Shown here: piece after piece, positions 1-8,994 of the stretch
Position numbering within the stretch: the first letter of the stretch is position 1
How the letters are laid out: every line of letters begins with the position of its first letter
From: Novosphingobium sp. Gsoil 351
Lineage (GTDB): Bacteria > Pseudomonadota > Alphaproteobacteria > Sphingomonadales > Sphingomonadaceae
Reading direction: 5' to 3'
Length of the DNA stretch: 64,000 bases
Assembly: GCF_009707465.1 (NCBI RefSeq)
Contig: NZ_CP046120.1
Span: 3,005,501 to 3,069,500, forward strand
The notes under the pieces: model-generated
Told to the model about the DNA's origin: nothing
Seen by the model: only the letters and a program-made list of their open reading frames with translations
Databases searched by the model: none
Translations under genes and position numbers: made by a program

Positions 1-65
1 CGGCGGGCATACCTGTGGTTCAGCCAGTCCCGCAGGCCACTCCCAAGCCCGCCGCCAAACCCTGA
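1..65 (+). CDS. C-terminal tail of an unidentified protein (cut by window edge)
   Basis: Reading from base 3 gives an open frame of 20 codons ending in TGA at 63-65. The tail is rich in Pro, Ala and Lys (ends TPKPAAKP). Only this stub is in the window, so no function can be assigned. Confidence 0.35.
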   Translation, partial: AGIPVVQPVPQATPKPAAKP

Positions 66-166
66 TCGCCAGCCAAGACCCGCGCCACAAAGAGCTTTTC
101 TTGCCGGGCGGGGTTCGCTAAGGCGCGCGCTCTTCGCGGGGTCCGCCTCGCCTGGGACACTGGAAC

Positions 167-242
<76 letters not shown>

Positions 243-462
243 GTGTACCGATAGTTGCTCCATCGCGGACTGCGAACGGTGCCGTTCTGCGCTTCCGGTA
301 CTCACGGCCTATAGGGCCGCTGCGCGCTGGTTCTCGAACGGCGCCATTCTCGGCTCGCGTTGAAGCAATTCTCGGCACACGGGCACACCCCGACTGTCGC
401 TCGGCCTGAGCTTGTCGAAGGCGTTGCGCGACATTTCCCTCGATTCAAGCTAGCGACATTCC

Positions 463-1509
463 ATGCACTTCCTCGACCAGGCCAAGATCTTCATCCGCTC
501 CGGCGCGGGTGGCCCGGGTGCGGTGGCGTTCCGGCGCGAGAAGTATGTCGAGTACGGCGGACCCGACGGCGGCGACGGGGGCAAGGGCGGGGACATCGTC
601 TTCGTCGCCGTGCCCGGTCTCAACACGTTGATCGACTTCCGCTACTCGCAGCACTTCAAGGCCAGGCGGGGCGGCGGAGGCGCGGGCAAGAACCGCACCG
701 GCGCCGGCGCGGACGACATGATCATCGAAGTGCCCGTCGGCACCCAGATACTGGCCGACGACGAGGACCGCACGCTCATCGCCGATATGGCCGTGGAGGG
801 CCAACGTCTGGTCCTGTTGCGCGGGGGTGACGGCGGGCGCGGCAACGCCAGCTACAAGAGCTCGACCAACCGCGCCCCGCGCCAGCACGGTACCGGCTGG
901 CCCGGTGCCGAGATGTACGTCTGGCTGCGGCTAAAGCTGCTCGCCGACGCCGGCCTCGTCGGTCTGCCCAACGCGGGCAAATCGACCTTCATCAACCAGG
1001 TGACCAATGCCGAGGCCAAAGTCGGCGCCTATCCCTTCACCACCGTCCGCCCGCAGTTGGGCGTGGTCCGGCACAAGGCACGCGAGTTCGTGCTCGCCGA
1101 CATTCCCGGACTGATCGAAGGCGCTGCCGACGGCGCGGGGATCGGCGACCGCTTCCTCGGCCACATCGAACGCTGCCGCGTGCTGATCCACCTCGTCGAT
1201 ATTTCGGGCGACGATCCGGCCGAGGCGATGCGGATCGTCGCCGGGGAACTCGCCGCCTATGGCGCCGGGCTCGACGAGAAACCGACGCTGGTCGCGCTCA
1301 ACAAGGTCGATCTCGCCGATCCTGAACTGGTCGCGGGCTTCTCCGCCGAATTGCGCGCGGCGGGTGCGGAGGAAGTCTTCGCGATCTCCGGCGCGACCGG
1401 TGAAGGCGTGCCCGCGCTGCTCGACGCGGTGCTCGGCTACCTGCCGCAGCGCTCCTCCCTTGAGCGGGCCACCGGCGGCGAAGTGGGCGAGGAGTGGTCG
1501 CCGGTTTGA
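463..1509 (+). CDS. obgE: GTPase Obg/CgtA
   Basis: An essential GTPase that binds the 50S ribosomal subunit and takes part in ribosome maturation and growth control. The 348-residue product has the glycine-rich Obg fold first (residues about 1-158, including GGPDGGDGGKGGD), then the G domain with P-loop GLPNAGKST (about residue 167), switch region DIPGLIEGA, and NKVD. The C-terminal extension is short, as in many alphaproteobacteria. The start is ATG at 463 (protein begins MHFLDQAKIF, the usual Obg start). The ribosome binding site is weak. The 220 bp upstream hold a half copy of a dispersed repeat (near 401-420) and no other gene. Confidence 0.97.
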   Translation: MHFLDQAKIFIRSGAGGPGAVAFRREKYVEYGGPDGGDGGKGGDIVFVAVPGLNTLIDFRYSQHFKARRGGGGAGKNRTGAGADDMIIEVPVGTQILADDEDRTLIADMAVEGQRLVLLRGGDGGRGNASYKSSTNRAPRQHGTGWPGAEMYVWLRLKLLADAGLVGLPNAGKSTFINQVTNAEAKVGAYPFTTVRPQLGVVRHKAREFVLADIPGLIEGAADGAGIGDRFLGHIERCRVLIHLVDISGDDPAEAMRIVAGELAAYGAGLDEKPTLVALNKVDLADPELVAGFSAELRAAGAEEVFAISGATGEGVPALLDAVLGYLPQRSSLERATGGEVGEEWSPV

Positions 1510-1661
1510 CGGCGATGCCGTAGCCTTGTCCGTTCGGACAATGCTGCACTGCGGTTGACTCGCGCGGGACCGCTGCCTAAGGGCGGCGGCGAAGCTGGCC
1601 GGGTCGCTCCTTGGCCGCCTCTCGCTTTGCCAACCCCTCCGCATGAGGATCCGTTTTCGCC

Positions 1662-1973
1662 GTGGCCGACGACCGCAACGACGCACCTGCCGTTCGGGAA
1701 GACCCGGCAATCGATTCGCTCGAGGATCGGATTGCGGCGGCGCGCTCCGCAGAGGACAAGCGGCTGGGCAAGACGGACGCCCCGGCCGCCGACGCGCGTG
1801 GCCAGGGCATGCAGATCGCCCAGACGATGGTCGGCTATCCGCTGGGTGGGATCGTCGTCGGATGGGTGCTGGACGGCATCTTCGGCACGCGTCCGTGGAT
1901 CATGATCGGCCTGATGTTTCTCGCCTTTTTCGGCGCGTGCCTTCAGGTCGTGCGCTTCAACAAAGCCGACTGA
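1662..1973 (+). CDS. atpI: ATP synthase assembly protein AtpI/AtpZ family
   Basis: A 103-residue membrane protein and the first gene of the F0 operon. Family members are proposed to help assemble the c-ring and/or transport Mg2+. The N-terminal 45 residues are charged. Two hydrophobic segments follow: about residues 52-70 (MVGYPLGGIVVGWVLDG region) and 76-95. The start is GTG at 1662, with GAGGA about 12 nt upstream. The stop lies 33 nt before atpB. Identity rests on size, two-helix layout and position before atpB. Confidence 0.88.
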   Translation: MADDRNDAPAVREDPAIDSLEDRIAAARSAEDKRLGKTDAPAADARGQGMQIAQTMVGYPLGGIVVGWVLDGIFGTRPWIMIGLMFLAFFGACLQVVRFNKAD

Positions 1974-2006
1974 TGCGCGGCGAGTATTCGAGGGACGAGC
2001 AACGAC

Positions 2007-2783
2007 GTGGCCGCTGAAGGCAAGATGGACCCGATGCACCAGTTCGCGATCTCCCCCATCGGGGGAGGCGAGCTCACCGCGTCGCCGTTCCAGTTCACCA
2101 ATTCCTCGCTGTGGATGATGATCGTGCTCGTCGCGATCATCGCCTTCATGTGGGGCGGCACCAGGCGCCAGCTCGTGCCCGGCCGCTGGCAGGCCGCGGT
2201 CGAGGGGCTGACCGGGTTCGTCGGGGGAATTGCGACACAGAGCATCGGGGCCGAAGGTCGTCGTTATCTTCCGTGGATTTTCACCGCCTTCGTGTTCATT
2301 CTGTTTTCGAACTGGATCGGCGCGATGCCGCTGGCGATCACCGGCGCGCATCCGTTCACGGTGACGAGCCAGTTCACGATCACCGGCTTCATGAGCATCC
2401 TGAGCTTCGCGATCGTTCTCGGCGTCGGCTTCTGGAAGCACGGGCTACACTTTTTCTCGTTGTTCGTGCCGCATGGCGCGCCGCTGCCGGTCAAGCTGTT
2501 CGTGGCGCCGATCGAATTCGTCAGCTTCCTCGTCCGCCCGTTCAGCCTCGGTCTCCGGCCGTTCGTGGCGATGTTCGCCGGTCACGTCCTGCTGGAAGTG
2601 TTCGGCAACTTCGTGGTCCAGGGCCTCAACGCGGGCAGTGCTCTGGGTTGGTTCATTTCGGCGTTGTGCTTTGTCTTCCTGATTTTCGTCAACGCATTGG
2701 AGCTGCTGGTCGGCGGTATCCAAGCCTACGTCTTCGCGTTGCTGACCTCGCTGTACATCAAGGACGCGGTGCACCTGCACTGA
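2007..2783 (+). CDS. atpB: F0F1 ATP synthase subunit a
   Basis: The membrane subunit that forms the proton half-channels facing the c-ring. The 258-residue product has five or more hydrophobic helices. It carries the conserved stretch RPFSLGLRPFVAMFAGH, whose Arg is the essential stator residue, and ends with the helix that contains NALELLVGGIQAYVFALLT. The start is taken as GTG 2007 with AGGGA upstream; the in-frame ATG at 2025 is possible. It sits between atpI and atpE in the standard alphaproteobacterial order. Confidence 0.97.
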   Translation: MAAEGKMDPMHQFAISPIGGGELTASPFQFTNSSLWMMIVLVAIIAFMWGGTRRQLVPGRWQAAVEGLTGFVGGIATQSIGAEGRRYLPWIFTAFVFILFSNWIGAMPLAITGAHPFTVTSQFTITGFMSILSFAIVLGVGFWKHGLHFFSLFVPHGAPLPVKLFVAPIEFVSFLVRPFSLGLRPFVAMFAGHVLLEVFGNFVVQGLNAGSALGWFISALCFVFLIFVNALELLVGGIQAYVFALLTSLYIKDAVHLH

Positions 2784-2829
2784 GTTTTTTAAAAGATATT
2801 TCAATCGCCTATCAACGAAGGGTAAGAAA

Positions 2830-3057
2830 ATGGATCTCGCTTCCGCACAAGTCATCGGCGCCGGTCTCGCGGCAATCGGCGCGGGCGCCGCGGCTGCCGG
2901 CGTCGGCACCGTCTTCGGTAACTTCCTCCAGGGCGCGCTGCGCAATCCGGCGGCAGCCGCCGGGCAGACCACCGTGCTCTACATCGGCTTCGCTGCGGCG
3001 GAACTGCTCGGGCTGATGGCCTTCGCCGTCGCCATGATCATCCTCTACGCGCGTTGA
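2830..3057 (+). CDS. atpE: F0F1 ATP synthase subunit c
   Basis: The proton-carrying ring subunit. The 75-residue helical hairpin has an N-terminal helix rich in Gly/Ala (GAGLAAIGAGAAAAG), a polar loop with LQGALRNP, and a second helix with the ion-binding acidic residue in AAELLGLMAF. The motif is of the proton type: there is no Na+-binding Gln/Ser set visible. It is preceded by an AAGGG ribosome binding site and followed by a strong hairpin before atpF'. Confidence 0.97.
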   Translation: MDLASAQVIGAGLAAIGAGAAAAGVGTVFGNFLQGALRNPAAAAGQTTVLYIGFAAAELLGLMAFAVAMIILYAR

Positions 3058-3066
3058 ATTCGGGAT

Positions 3067-3087
3067 CCGGCGGGCAAGTCCCGCCGG
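3067..3087 (+). promoter_or_regulatory. Intercistronic hairpin between atpE and atpF'
   Basis: A perfect 8-bp stem CCGGCGGG / CCCGCCGG with a 5-nt loop lies 10 nt after the atpE stop and 26 nt before the next start. No T-run follows, so it is not a classic terminator. By analogy with other atp operons it may protect the atpE mRNA end or damp readthrough, which would raise c-subunit output. Confidence 0.6.
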
Positions 3088-3112
3088 TCCTGCCAGGCGT
3101 AAAGAGAGACCG

Positions 3113-3607
3113 ATGCCCCAGATTTCCCAACTTGCGCTCGTCTACCAGTCCCAGTGGTTCTGGCTGGTGGTGACGTTGCTCGCGATCTTCTTCCTCGTCG
3201 GCCGTGGGATCGTCCCCAAGGTCGAGGCGACGGTCGACGCGCGCGACGCCAAGATCGCGACCGACCTCGCCGAAGCCGAGCGCCTGCGCGCCGCGGCCGA
3301 GGCCGAGGAAGAAGCCTGGCGCAAGAAGATGAACGACGCACACGCCGAGGCGGTGACAGCTGCCGCTGCGGCCAAGTCGGCGTCGGCGCTGGAGGCGGAA
3401 ACGCGGGTCAAGGCGGCGGATGCCGAGATCGCCAAGACGATCGATGCCGCAGCGGCGGCGCTCGCCACCGCACGGGGCAGCGCGCTGACCGAGATCGAGG
3501 TGGTCGCCGCCGAGGCCGCGCGCGACATCGTCGCCAAGCTGACCGGGGCCACCGTTTCGCCAGACGCTGCCCGTGCCGCCGTTGCCGGAGCCTTCAGCCG
3601 TGCTTGA
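3113..3607 (+). CDS. atpG: F0F1 ATP synthase subunit b'
   Basis: The first of two b-type peripheral-stalk subunits, as is usual in alphaproteobacteria and photosynthetic organisms. The 164-residue product has one N-terminal membrane helix (about residues 14-33, FWLVVTLLAIFFLVG) followed by a long Ala/Glu/Lys-rich coiled coil. The ribosome binding site is AGAGAG before ATG 3113. The gene overlaps the next one. It is called b' because it comes first after atpE and lacks the extended N-terminus of the second copy. Confidence 0.92.
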   Translation: MPQISQLALVYQSQWFWLVVTLLAIFFLVGRGIVPKVEATVDARDAKIATDLAEAERLRAAAEAEEEAWRKKMNDAHAEAVTAAAAAKSASALEAETRVKAADAEIAKTIDAAAAALATARGSALTEIEVVAAEAARDIVAKLTGATVSPDAARAAVAGAFSRA

Positions 3608-4133
3608 CCTGCTTGCCGTCGCCGCCCACGGGGCCGCCGAGGAACACGCCGAGGCGACCGCGTTCGGGATCGCTCCGGGCGGCTATGTCGCGCTGGCGAT
3701 GCTCGTCGTCTTCGGGATCATGCTCTACGCCAAGGTGCCCGCGCTGGTCGCCAGGATGCTTGACGCGAAGATTGCCGACATTCGCGGACAGCTCGATGAA
3801 GCGGCACGGCTGCGTGATGAAGCCGCCGCGCTCAAGGCCGAATACGAAGCCAAGGCGCGCGAGGCTGATGCCGAGATCGCCGCGCTCAAGGCCGGGGCCG
3901 AGCGCCAGGCCGCGGAAATCGTGGCCAAGGCCAAGACCGACGCCGCCGCGCTGATCGAGCGTCACCACGCGATGGCCGAGGCCAAGATCGCGGGCGCCGA
4001 ACGCGCCGCGGTTGCCGAAATCCGCGAGCGCGCGGCGACCGCCGCGAGTGTGGCTGCCGAGACTCTGATCGCCGCCAGACACGACGCCAAGGCCGACAAG
4101 GCGCTGGTCGACGGCGCGATCGCGGGTATCTAA
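3600..4133 (+). CDS. atpF: F0F1 ATP synthase subunit b
   Basis: The second peripheral-stalk b subunit. A short periplasmic lead is followed by one membrane helix (GYVALAMLVVFGIMLYA) and a long coiled coil with alternating Ala and charged residues. The start is taken as GTG 3600: GGAG at 3587-3590 lies 9 nt upstream and the gene then overlaps the b' stop by 8 nt. An upstream in-frame GTG at 3573 has no visible ribosome binding site. The stop overlaps the convergent quinone reductase stop by 3 nt. The F1 genes are not in this window. Confidence 0.92.
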   Translation: MLDLLAVAAHGAAEEHAEATAFGIAPGGYVALAMLVVFGIMLYAKVPALVARMLDAKIADIRGQLDEAARLRDEAAALKAEYEAKAREADAEIAALKAGAERQAAEIVAKAKTDAAALIERHHAMAEAKIAGAERAAVAEIRERAATAASVAAETLIAARHDAKADKALVDGAIAGI

Positions 4134-5110
4134 GTCCCCGGCACGAACACCACTTTGCCCACCACCTCGCGGTTGGCCATCGCCGCGAACCCCTCGCGCC
4201 AGCGCGATAGCGGCAACACGCGGTCGATCCGCGGCCTGATCCGGCCCTCGCTCAGCAACCGCAGCGTCTCGTCGCGCACCGCCGCGCCGCGTGCCGGAAA
4301 GCGTCTCGAATACTCGCCTGCGCGTACACCGACGATGGAAAAACCCTTGATCAGCGGGATGTTGACCGAGATGTTGGGGATCCGGCCCGAAGTGAAGCCG
4401 ACCACCAGCAGCTTGCCGCCGAACGCCACGCAGCGGGTGCTCTCGTCGAACACCGCGCCGCCGACCGGATCGTAGACCAGATCGGCAAGGGCGCCGCCGG
4501 TATTCTCGGCGACCTTCTCGCGGAACCGCCCTTGGGCGAGGATCGCAGCCGCGGGGGCGTATTCGCGTTCGACCACCGCCAGCTTGGTTGGCGATGCGGA
4601 AGCGGCGATCACTCGCGCCCCCAGCGCCTGCGCCAGATCAACCGCGGCCAGACCGACTCCGCCGGCCCCGCCATGGACCAGCACCCACTGGCCGGGCGTG
4701 AGCTTGCCGAGTTCGACCAGCGCCACCCACGCGGTCAGATAGGCGCTGCCGAACGCCGCGGCGGGCTCGAACGATATTCCTTCGGGCAAGGCGCGCAGGT
4801 TGGGCAGCGGCACCGCAGCGAATTCGGCGAACCCGCCCAGGCGAGTTCCCGCGACCACCCGGTCGCCAGCCGCGAAGCCTGATCCCGTGGGCGCGGAAAC
4901 TACCTCGCCCGCCGCCTCCATTCCAGGCACGAACGGCAGCGCCGGCTTGAGTTGGTATTCGCCGCGCGTCATCAGCAAGTCAGGAAAATTGAGCGCGGCG
5001 GCGCGCACTCTGATCAGCGCCTCATCAGCGCCGGGTTGGGGGACTGGCAGATCGCCGATCACGCAACCGGCGTAGTCGGGCGCGAGCGACTGGACCTGCA
5101 GCGCCTGCAT
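4130..5110 (-). CDS. NADPH:quinone reductase / zinc-free medium-chain dehydrogenase
   Basis: A 326-residue MDR-superfamily oxidoreductase of the quinone reductase type. The N-terminal GroES-like domain includes ALNFPDLLMTRGEYQ and the PFVPGMEAAGEV stretch. A Rossmann domain with VHGGAGGVGLAAVDLA binds NADPH. The catalytic zinc ligands of alcohol dehydrogenases are absent. The start is ATG 5110 (MQALQVQSL), chosen because it lies 5 nt after the gloB stop, so the two genes form a unit. Substrate is not known from sequence. Confidence 0.9.
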   Translation of the reverse strand: MQALQVQSLAPDYAGCVIGDLPVPQPGADEALIRVRAAALNFPDLLMTRGEYQLKPALPFVPGMEAAGEVVSAPTGSGFAAGDRVVAGTRLGGFAEFAAVPLPNLRALPEGISFEPAAAFGSAYLTAWVALVELGKLTPGQWVLVHGGAGGVGLAAVDLAQALGARVIAASASPTKLAVVEREYAPAAAILAQGRFREKVAENTGGALADLVYDPVGGAVFDESTRCVAFGGKLLVVGFTSGRIPNISVNIPLIKGFSIVGVRAGEYSRRFPARGAAVRDETLRLLSEGRIRPRIDRVLPLSRWREGFAAMANREVVGKVVFVPGT

Positions 5111-5115
5111 CGCGC

Positions 5116-5874
5116 TCAGAAGGTGTCCTTGGCTGCCCGCAGCGCGGCAAACGTGGTCACCGCGTCGCCTCCGCCCCAGCGCGCCTGTACGGCCGGATCG
5201 TCGGCGCGCAGGAAGGGGTTGGCGGCAAGCTCGCGCTCGAGGGTGGTCGGCACCGTCCATTCGCCCCGTTCGCGTCGGGCGCTGACCTCGTCGGCATAGG
5301 CGCGCAGCGACTGGTTCCCTGGATCGGCATGTAACGCGAAGCGCGCGTTGGATGCGGTGTATTCGTGCGCGCAATAGAGCGTGGTGGCGGGCGGCAGCGC
5401 CTTGAGCCGCGTCAGGCTCGCCCAGAACTGCGGTGCGGTGCCTTCGAACATCCTTCCGCAACCCAGCGCGAACAGCGCGTCGCCGACGAAGGCGATGCCG
5501 TCGTCGGCGAGGTGGTAGGCGATGTGGCCGTTGGTGTGCCCGCCGACGTCGATGACGAGCGCCTCGTGCGAACCCAGCGCGACGCGATCACCGTGCGCGA
5601 TCACCCGGTCGGGCGCGGTCCCCAGGCGCTCGACTTCCGCCGGGCCGGTTATCCTGCACCCGGTGGCGGCCTTGATCGCGGCGTTGCCGCCGGCGTGGTC
5701 GGGATGCCAATGGGTGTTCCAGATCTGCGTGATCCGCCAGCCTTGGGCGTCCGCCTCGCGCAGATAGGCCTCGGCATCGGGCGTATCGATGCAGGTCGTT
5801 TCGCCACTCACGTCGTCGTGGACGAGAAAGCCGTAGTTGTCGGACAGGCAGGGGAACTGGTGGATTTGGAGCAT
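5116..5874 (-). CDS. gloB: Hydroxyacylglutathione hydrolase (glyoxalase II)
   Basis: A metallo-beta-lactamase-fold enzyme that hydrolyses S-lactoylglutathione to lactate and glutathione, the second step of methylglyoxal detoxification. The 252-residue length is standard. The metal-binding motif THWHPDHAGGN is present, followed by GGHTNGHIAYH, VGDALF and the C-terminal YCAHEYTASNARFA stretch that binds the metals and glutathione. The start is MLQIHQFPCLSDNY, the usual GloB start. It lies directly upstream of the quinone reductase gene. Confidence 0.95.
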   Translation of the reverse strand: MLQIHQFPCLSDNYGFLVHDDVSGETTCIDTPDAEAYLREADAQGWRITQIWNTHWHPDHAGGNAAIKAATGCRITGPAEVERLGTAPDRVIAHGDRVALGSHEALVIDVGGHTNGHIAYHLADDGIAFVGDALFALGCGRMFEGTAPQFWASLTRLKALPPATTLYCAHEYTASNARFALHADPGNQSLRAYADEVSARRERGEWTVPTTLERELAANPFLRADDPAVQARWGGGDAVTTFAALRAAKDTF

Positions 5875-5910
5875 GCGCCGATCCTGCCACAGCCTCCACC
5901 ATGTAGGAAA

Positions 5911-5944
5911 GCAAAAGCCCGCCCGGATCGCTCCGGACGGGCTT
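5911..5944 (-). terminator. Rho-independent terminator of rpsA
   Basis: On the minus strand a 13-bp stem (AAGCCCGTCCGGA paired with TCCGGGCGGGCTT, one imperfect pair) with a 4-nt loop is followed by TTTTGCTTT. It lies 25 nt after the rpsA stop codon and upstream of the gloB start at 5874. Confidence 0.85.
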
Positions 5945-5968
5945 CTGTTTGGCTAAAGGCGGTTGGCC

Positions 5969-7702
5969 TCAGTCGTTCTTGGCCTTGAGCGCGGCGCCGA
6001 GGATGTCGCCCAGCGATGCACCCGAATCGGAAGAGCCGTACTGCTCGACCGCTTCCTTCTCTTCGTGGAGCTGGCGCGCCTTGACCGAGAAGTTGGGCTT
6101 CTTGGACCGGTCGAAGCCGGTGACCATGGCGTCGAGCTTCTGACCCGCCTGGAAACGGTCGGGGCGCTGCTCGTCGCGGTCGCGGCCGAGATCCGAACGC
6201 TTGATGAAGCCGGTCGCGCCGTCCTCGCCGGCCTGGACTTCCAGCCCGCCATCGCGGACTTCGAGCACGGTGACGGTGACGACTTCGCCCTTGCGCAGGC
6301 CGCCCGCACCGCCGGCCGCGCCGGAGCTGCTGGCCGAGGCCGAACCGACCGCCGGAGCACCCTTTTCGAGCTGCTTCATGCCCAGGCTGATGCGCTCCTT
6401 GTCGACGTCGACGTCGAGCACCACGGCCTTGACCGGCTCACCCTTGCGGTGGAGCGCCAGCGCGTCCTCGCCCGAGATGCCCCAGGCGATGTCGGACATG
6501 TGGACCATGCCGTCGACGTCGCCATCCAGCCCGATGAATAGGCCGAACTCGGTGGCGTTCTTGACTTCGCCCTCGACGATCGAACCGATCGGGTGCTTCT
6601 CGGCGAAGTCGTCCCACGGGTTCGAATGCGCCTGCTTGAGGCCGAGGCTGATCCGGCGCTTGTCGCTGTCGACCTCCAGCACCATCACGTCGACTTCCTG
6701 GCTTGTGCTGACGATCTTGCCGGGGTGGACGTTTTTCTTGGTCCAGCTCATCTCGGAAACGTGGACGAGGCCCTCGATCCCGGCTTCGAGCTCGACGAAA
6801 GCGCCGTATTCGGTGATGTTGGTGACCACGCCCTTGAGCTTGGCGCCGACCGGATACTTGGCCGCGACGCCATCCCACGGATCGCTTTCAAGCTGCTTCA
6901 TGCCCAGCGAGATGCGCTGCGTCTCGGGATTGATGCGGATGATCTGAACCTTGACGACGTCACCGATGTTGATGACCTCGCTCGGGTGGTTGACCCGCTT
7001 GTAGCTCATGTCGGTGACGTGGAGCAGGCCGTCGATGCCGCCAAGGTCGACGAACGCGCCGTAGTCGGTGATGTTCTTGACCACGCCGTCGATCACCTGG
7101 CCCTCGGCCAGCTTCTCGATCAGGCCCGAACGTTGTTCGGCGCGGGTTTCTTCGAGGACCGCGCGGCGCGAGACCACGATGTTGCCGCGGCGGCGATCCA
7201 TCTTGAGGATCTGGAACGGCTGCTTCTGGTCCATCAGCGGGCCGACGTCGCGAACCGGGCGGATGTCGACCTGGCTGCCCGGCAGGAACGCCACGGCGCC
7301 GTCGAGGTCGACGGTGAAGCCGCCCTTGACCCGGCCGAAGATCGTGCCTTCGACGCGCTTGCCTTCGCCGAATTCGTTTTCGAGCTTGTCCCACGCGGCT
7401 TCGCGGCGGGCGCGGTCGCGGCTGAGCATCGCTTCGCCGTCTGCGTTCTCGACGCGGTCGACGTAGACTTCGACTTCATCGCCGACCGAAAGGCCGTGCG
7501 GCTGGCCGGGGGCGGCGAATTCGCGCAGGGCGACGCGGCCCTCGCTCTTCAGGCCGACGTCGATGACGGCCTTGTCGTTTTCGATCGCGGTAATCGTACC
7601 CTTGACGACGCGTCCCTCGAAGCCGCCGTCGGCACTGCCGCCCAGCGATTCATCGAGCATCGCGGCGAAATCGTCGCGGGTGGGGTTGGCGAGTGATGCC
7701 AT
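5969..7702 (-). CDS. rpsA: 30S ribosomal protein S1
   Basis: An mRNA-binding ribosomal protein needed for initiation on structured messages. The 577-residue product carries six S1/OB domains: two degenerate N-terminal ones (ribosome binding) and four typical ones marked by repeats of GAFV(D/E)L and H(V/M)S(D/E)(I/M). The start is ATG 7702 (MASLANPTRDDFAAML), the conserved alphaproteobacterial start; a longer upstream frame is not used. It is downstream of cmk, the common bacterial arrangement, with its own leader and terminator. Confidence 0.97.
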   Translation of the reverse strand: MASLANPTRDDFAAMLDESLGGSADGGFEGRVVKGTITAIENDKAVIDVGLKSEGRVALREFAAPGQPHGLSVGDEVEVYVDRVENADGEAMLSRDRARREAAWDKLENEFGEGKRVEGTIFGRVKGGFTVDLDGAVAFLPGSQVDIRPVRDVGPLMDQKQPFQILKMDRRRGNIVVSRRAVLEETRAEQRSGLIEKLAEGQVIDGVVKNITDYGAFVDLGGIDGLLHVTDMSYKRVNHPSEVINIGDVVKVQIIRINPETQRISLGMKQLESDPWDGVAAKYPVGAKLKGVVTNITEYGAFVELEAGIEGLVHVSEMSWTKKNVHPGKIVSTSQEVDVMVLEVDSDKRRISLGLKQAHSNPWDDFAEKHPIGSIVEGEVKNATEFGLFIGLDGDVDGMVHMSDIAWGISGEDALALHRKGEPVKAVVLDVDVDKERISLGMKQLEKGAPAVGSASASSSGAAGGAGGLRKGEVVTVTVLEVRDGGLEVQAGEDGATGFIKRSDLGRDRDEQRPDRFQAGQKLDAMVTGFDRSKKPNFSVKARQLHEEKEAVEQYGSSDSGASLGDILGAALKAKND

Positions 7703-8101
7703 GTTCAGTTGTATTCCCGTACTGTCGTTGCCGGCCGGGCGGTTGGTTCCGCCGGTCTTTTCTCCGCGAACGGCGGGATTGCCGCGCGCGGGCCAAAAAG
7801 GGCCGCTCTCCCCGCCGGGCCGGATGCCATAGCGAGGGTTCGAAGGGTCTGACGATCCGTTGAACTCGGCGCGCCTAGTCGCGGAAGCACCAAAAGGCAA
7901 GCGAAAGCGGCGCTTGCATGGACCGCGGGACGCCGTTTGAAACTCTGTGACCTTAGGCGCCACACCCGCGGATTTCCTGGCGCGGCGGGAAAGGCGGTGT
8001 GACCTTTCGTAGACGCGCCGGCACCGCCGCGGGGGTTGAGGAACGAGGCGCGCATCGCGCCGGGGTGGCACGAGGCACCCCGTGTAGGAAAATCAAAAGT
8101 T
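7703..8101. other. rpsA leader / cmk-rpsA intergenic region
   Basis: These 399 bp between cmk and rpsA (both minus strand) hold no credible gene. A hairpin CGGGGTG...CACCCCG lies at 8061-8082, close to the cmk stop, without a following T-run. The rest is GC-rich leader in which the rpsA promoter and any S1 autoregulatory structure would lie. I see no sequence that I can assign more precisely. Confidence 0.5.
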
Positions 8102-8722
8102 CTAGCGCCGGCCGTTCTCGGCCAGGCGGATCGCTTCGGCGACCGACTGTTCGGCACTAAGGTGCGAGTTGTCGAGCGTCAGCGCGTCGTCCGCGGCGCG
8201 CAGCGGCGCATCGGCGCGGCCGCTGTCGCGCTGGTCGCGGCGGTGCAGGTCGTCCTCGATCGCCGCCAGCGACACCGCCTCGCCGCGCTTGCGCATTTCG
8301 GCGAAGCGGCGTTGGGCACGGGCTTCGACGGATGCGGTGACATACAGCTTCACCTCGGCCTCGGGTGCGATGACGGTGCCGATGTCGCGTCCGTCGAGCA
8401 CTGCGCCGCCGGGCTGGGTGGCGAAGGCACGCTGGCGATCGTACAGCGCGCGGCGGACCGCGGGATGGATCGAGACCCGGCTCGCCAGCCCGCCCACGAT
8501 CTCGCTGCGGAGCGCCGGATCGGTCAGCAGGCTTTCAGCGAAATCGCACGCCGCCAGCGCCACCGCCGGATCGTCCGGGTCGCCTCCAGCCAGCTCGACC
8601 TGGCGACCCACGGCGCGATAGAGCAGCCCGGTATCGAGATGCGGCAACCCGAAATGCGCGGCAAGGGCCCTGGCGATGGTGCCCTTGCCCGAGGCGGTCG
8701 GGCCATCGACCGCGATGATCAT
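8102..8722 (-). CDS. cmk: Cytidylate kinase
   Basis: Phosphorylates CMP/dCMP to CDP/dCDP. The 206-residue product starts MIIAVDGPTASGKGT, the P-loop of the family. DTGLLYRAVG (substrate side) and LDGRDIGTVI with the downstream ARAQRR lid region follow. The start is ATG 8722. It overlaps the end of the CBU_0592-like gene by 4 nt, giving a coupled aroA - membrane protein - cmk unit. Confidence 0.96.
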   Translation of the reverse strand: MIIAVDGPTASGKGTIARALAAHFGLPHLDTGLLYRAVGRQVELAGGDPDDPAVALAACDFAESLLTDPALRSEIVGGLASRVSIHPAVRRALYDRQRAFATQPGGAVLDGRDIGTVIAPEAEVKLYVTASVEARAQRRFAEMRKRGEAVSLAAIEDDLHRRDQRDSGRADAPLRAADDALTLDNSHLSAEQSVAEAIRLAENGRR

Positions 8723-8994
8723 CCGGTGCTCCCGCGCCGCCGCTCGCGCAAAGCCTTGACCAGGCCCCACGCTGCAATCACCGCCCATGCCGCTTCAAGC
8801 ACGAACGCGGCGAGGTTGAAGTGGACCCATAGCGATGCGAGCAGCAAGACCGCGCCGATCAGGTTGGCGACATTGAACATCACCTTGTCGAGCCTTGCGG
8901 CGGCGTTGGCATAGGCGAACGCCGCAATGAAGATCGCGCTGCCCATCAGACCGATGATATTGGCCCAGTCGGCGTTGACCCAGGCGGCGCTCAT
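8719..8994 (-). CDS. CBU_0592-like small membrane protein
   Basis: A 91-residue protein with three hydrophobic segments (about residues 10-30, 38-58 and 60-80). It resembles the CBU_0592-type membrane domain found in many proteobacteria; no function is known. It overlaps aroA upstream and cmk downstream by 4 nt each (ATGA junctions), so it is translated with them. The assignment rests on helix layout and the NIIGLMGSAIFIAAFAYAN lead. Confidence 0.75.
   Translation of the reverse strand: MSAAWVNADWANIIGLMGSAIFIAAFAYANAAARLDKVMFNVANLIGAVLLLASLWVHFNLAAFVLEAAWAVIAAWGLVKALRERRRGSTG

Noticed and set aside
6201..7696. Long plus-strand frames opposite rpsA
   Set aside because: They mirror the repetitive S1 domains on the other strand, a common effect of high GC content.
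8061..8082. Terminator after cmk
   Set aside because: A stem is present, but the A/T-rich run lies on the wrong side for a minus-strand terminator.
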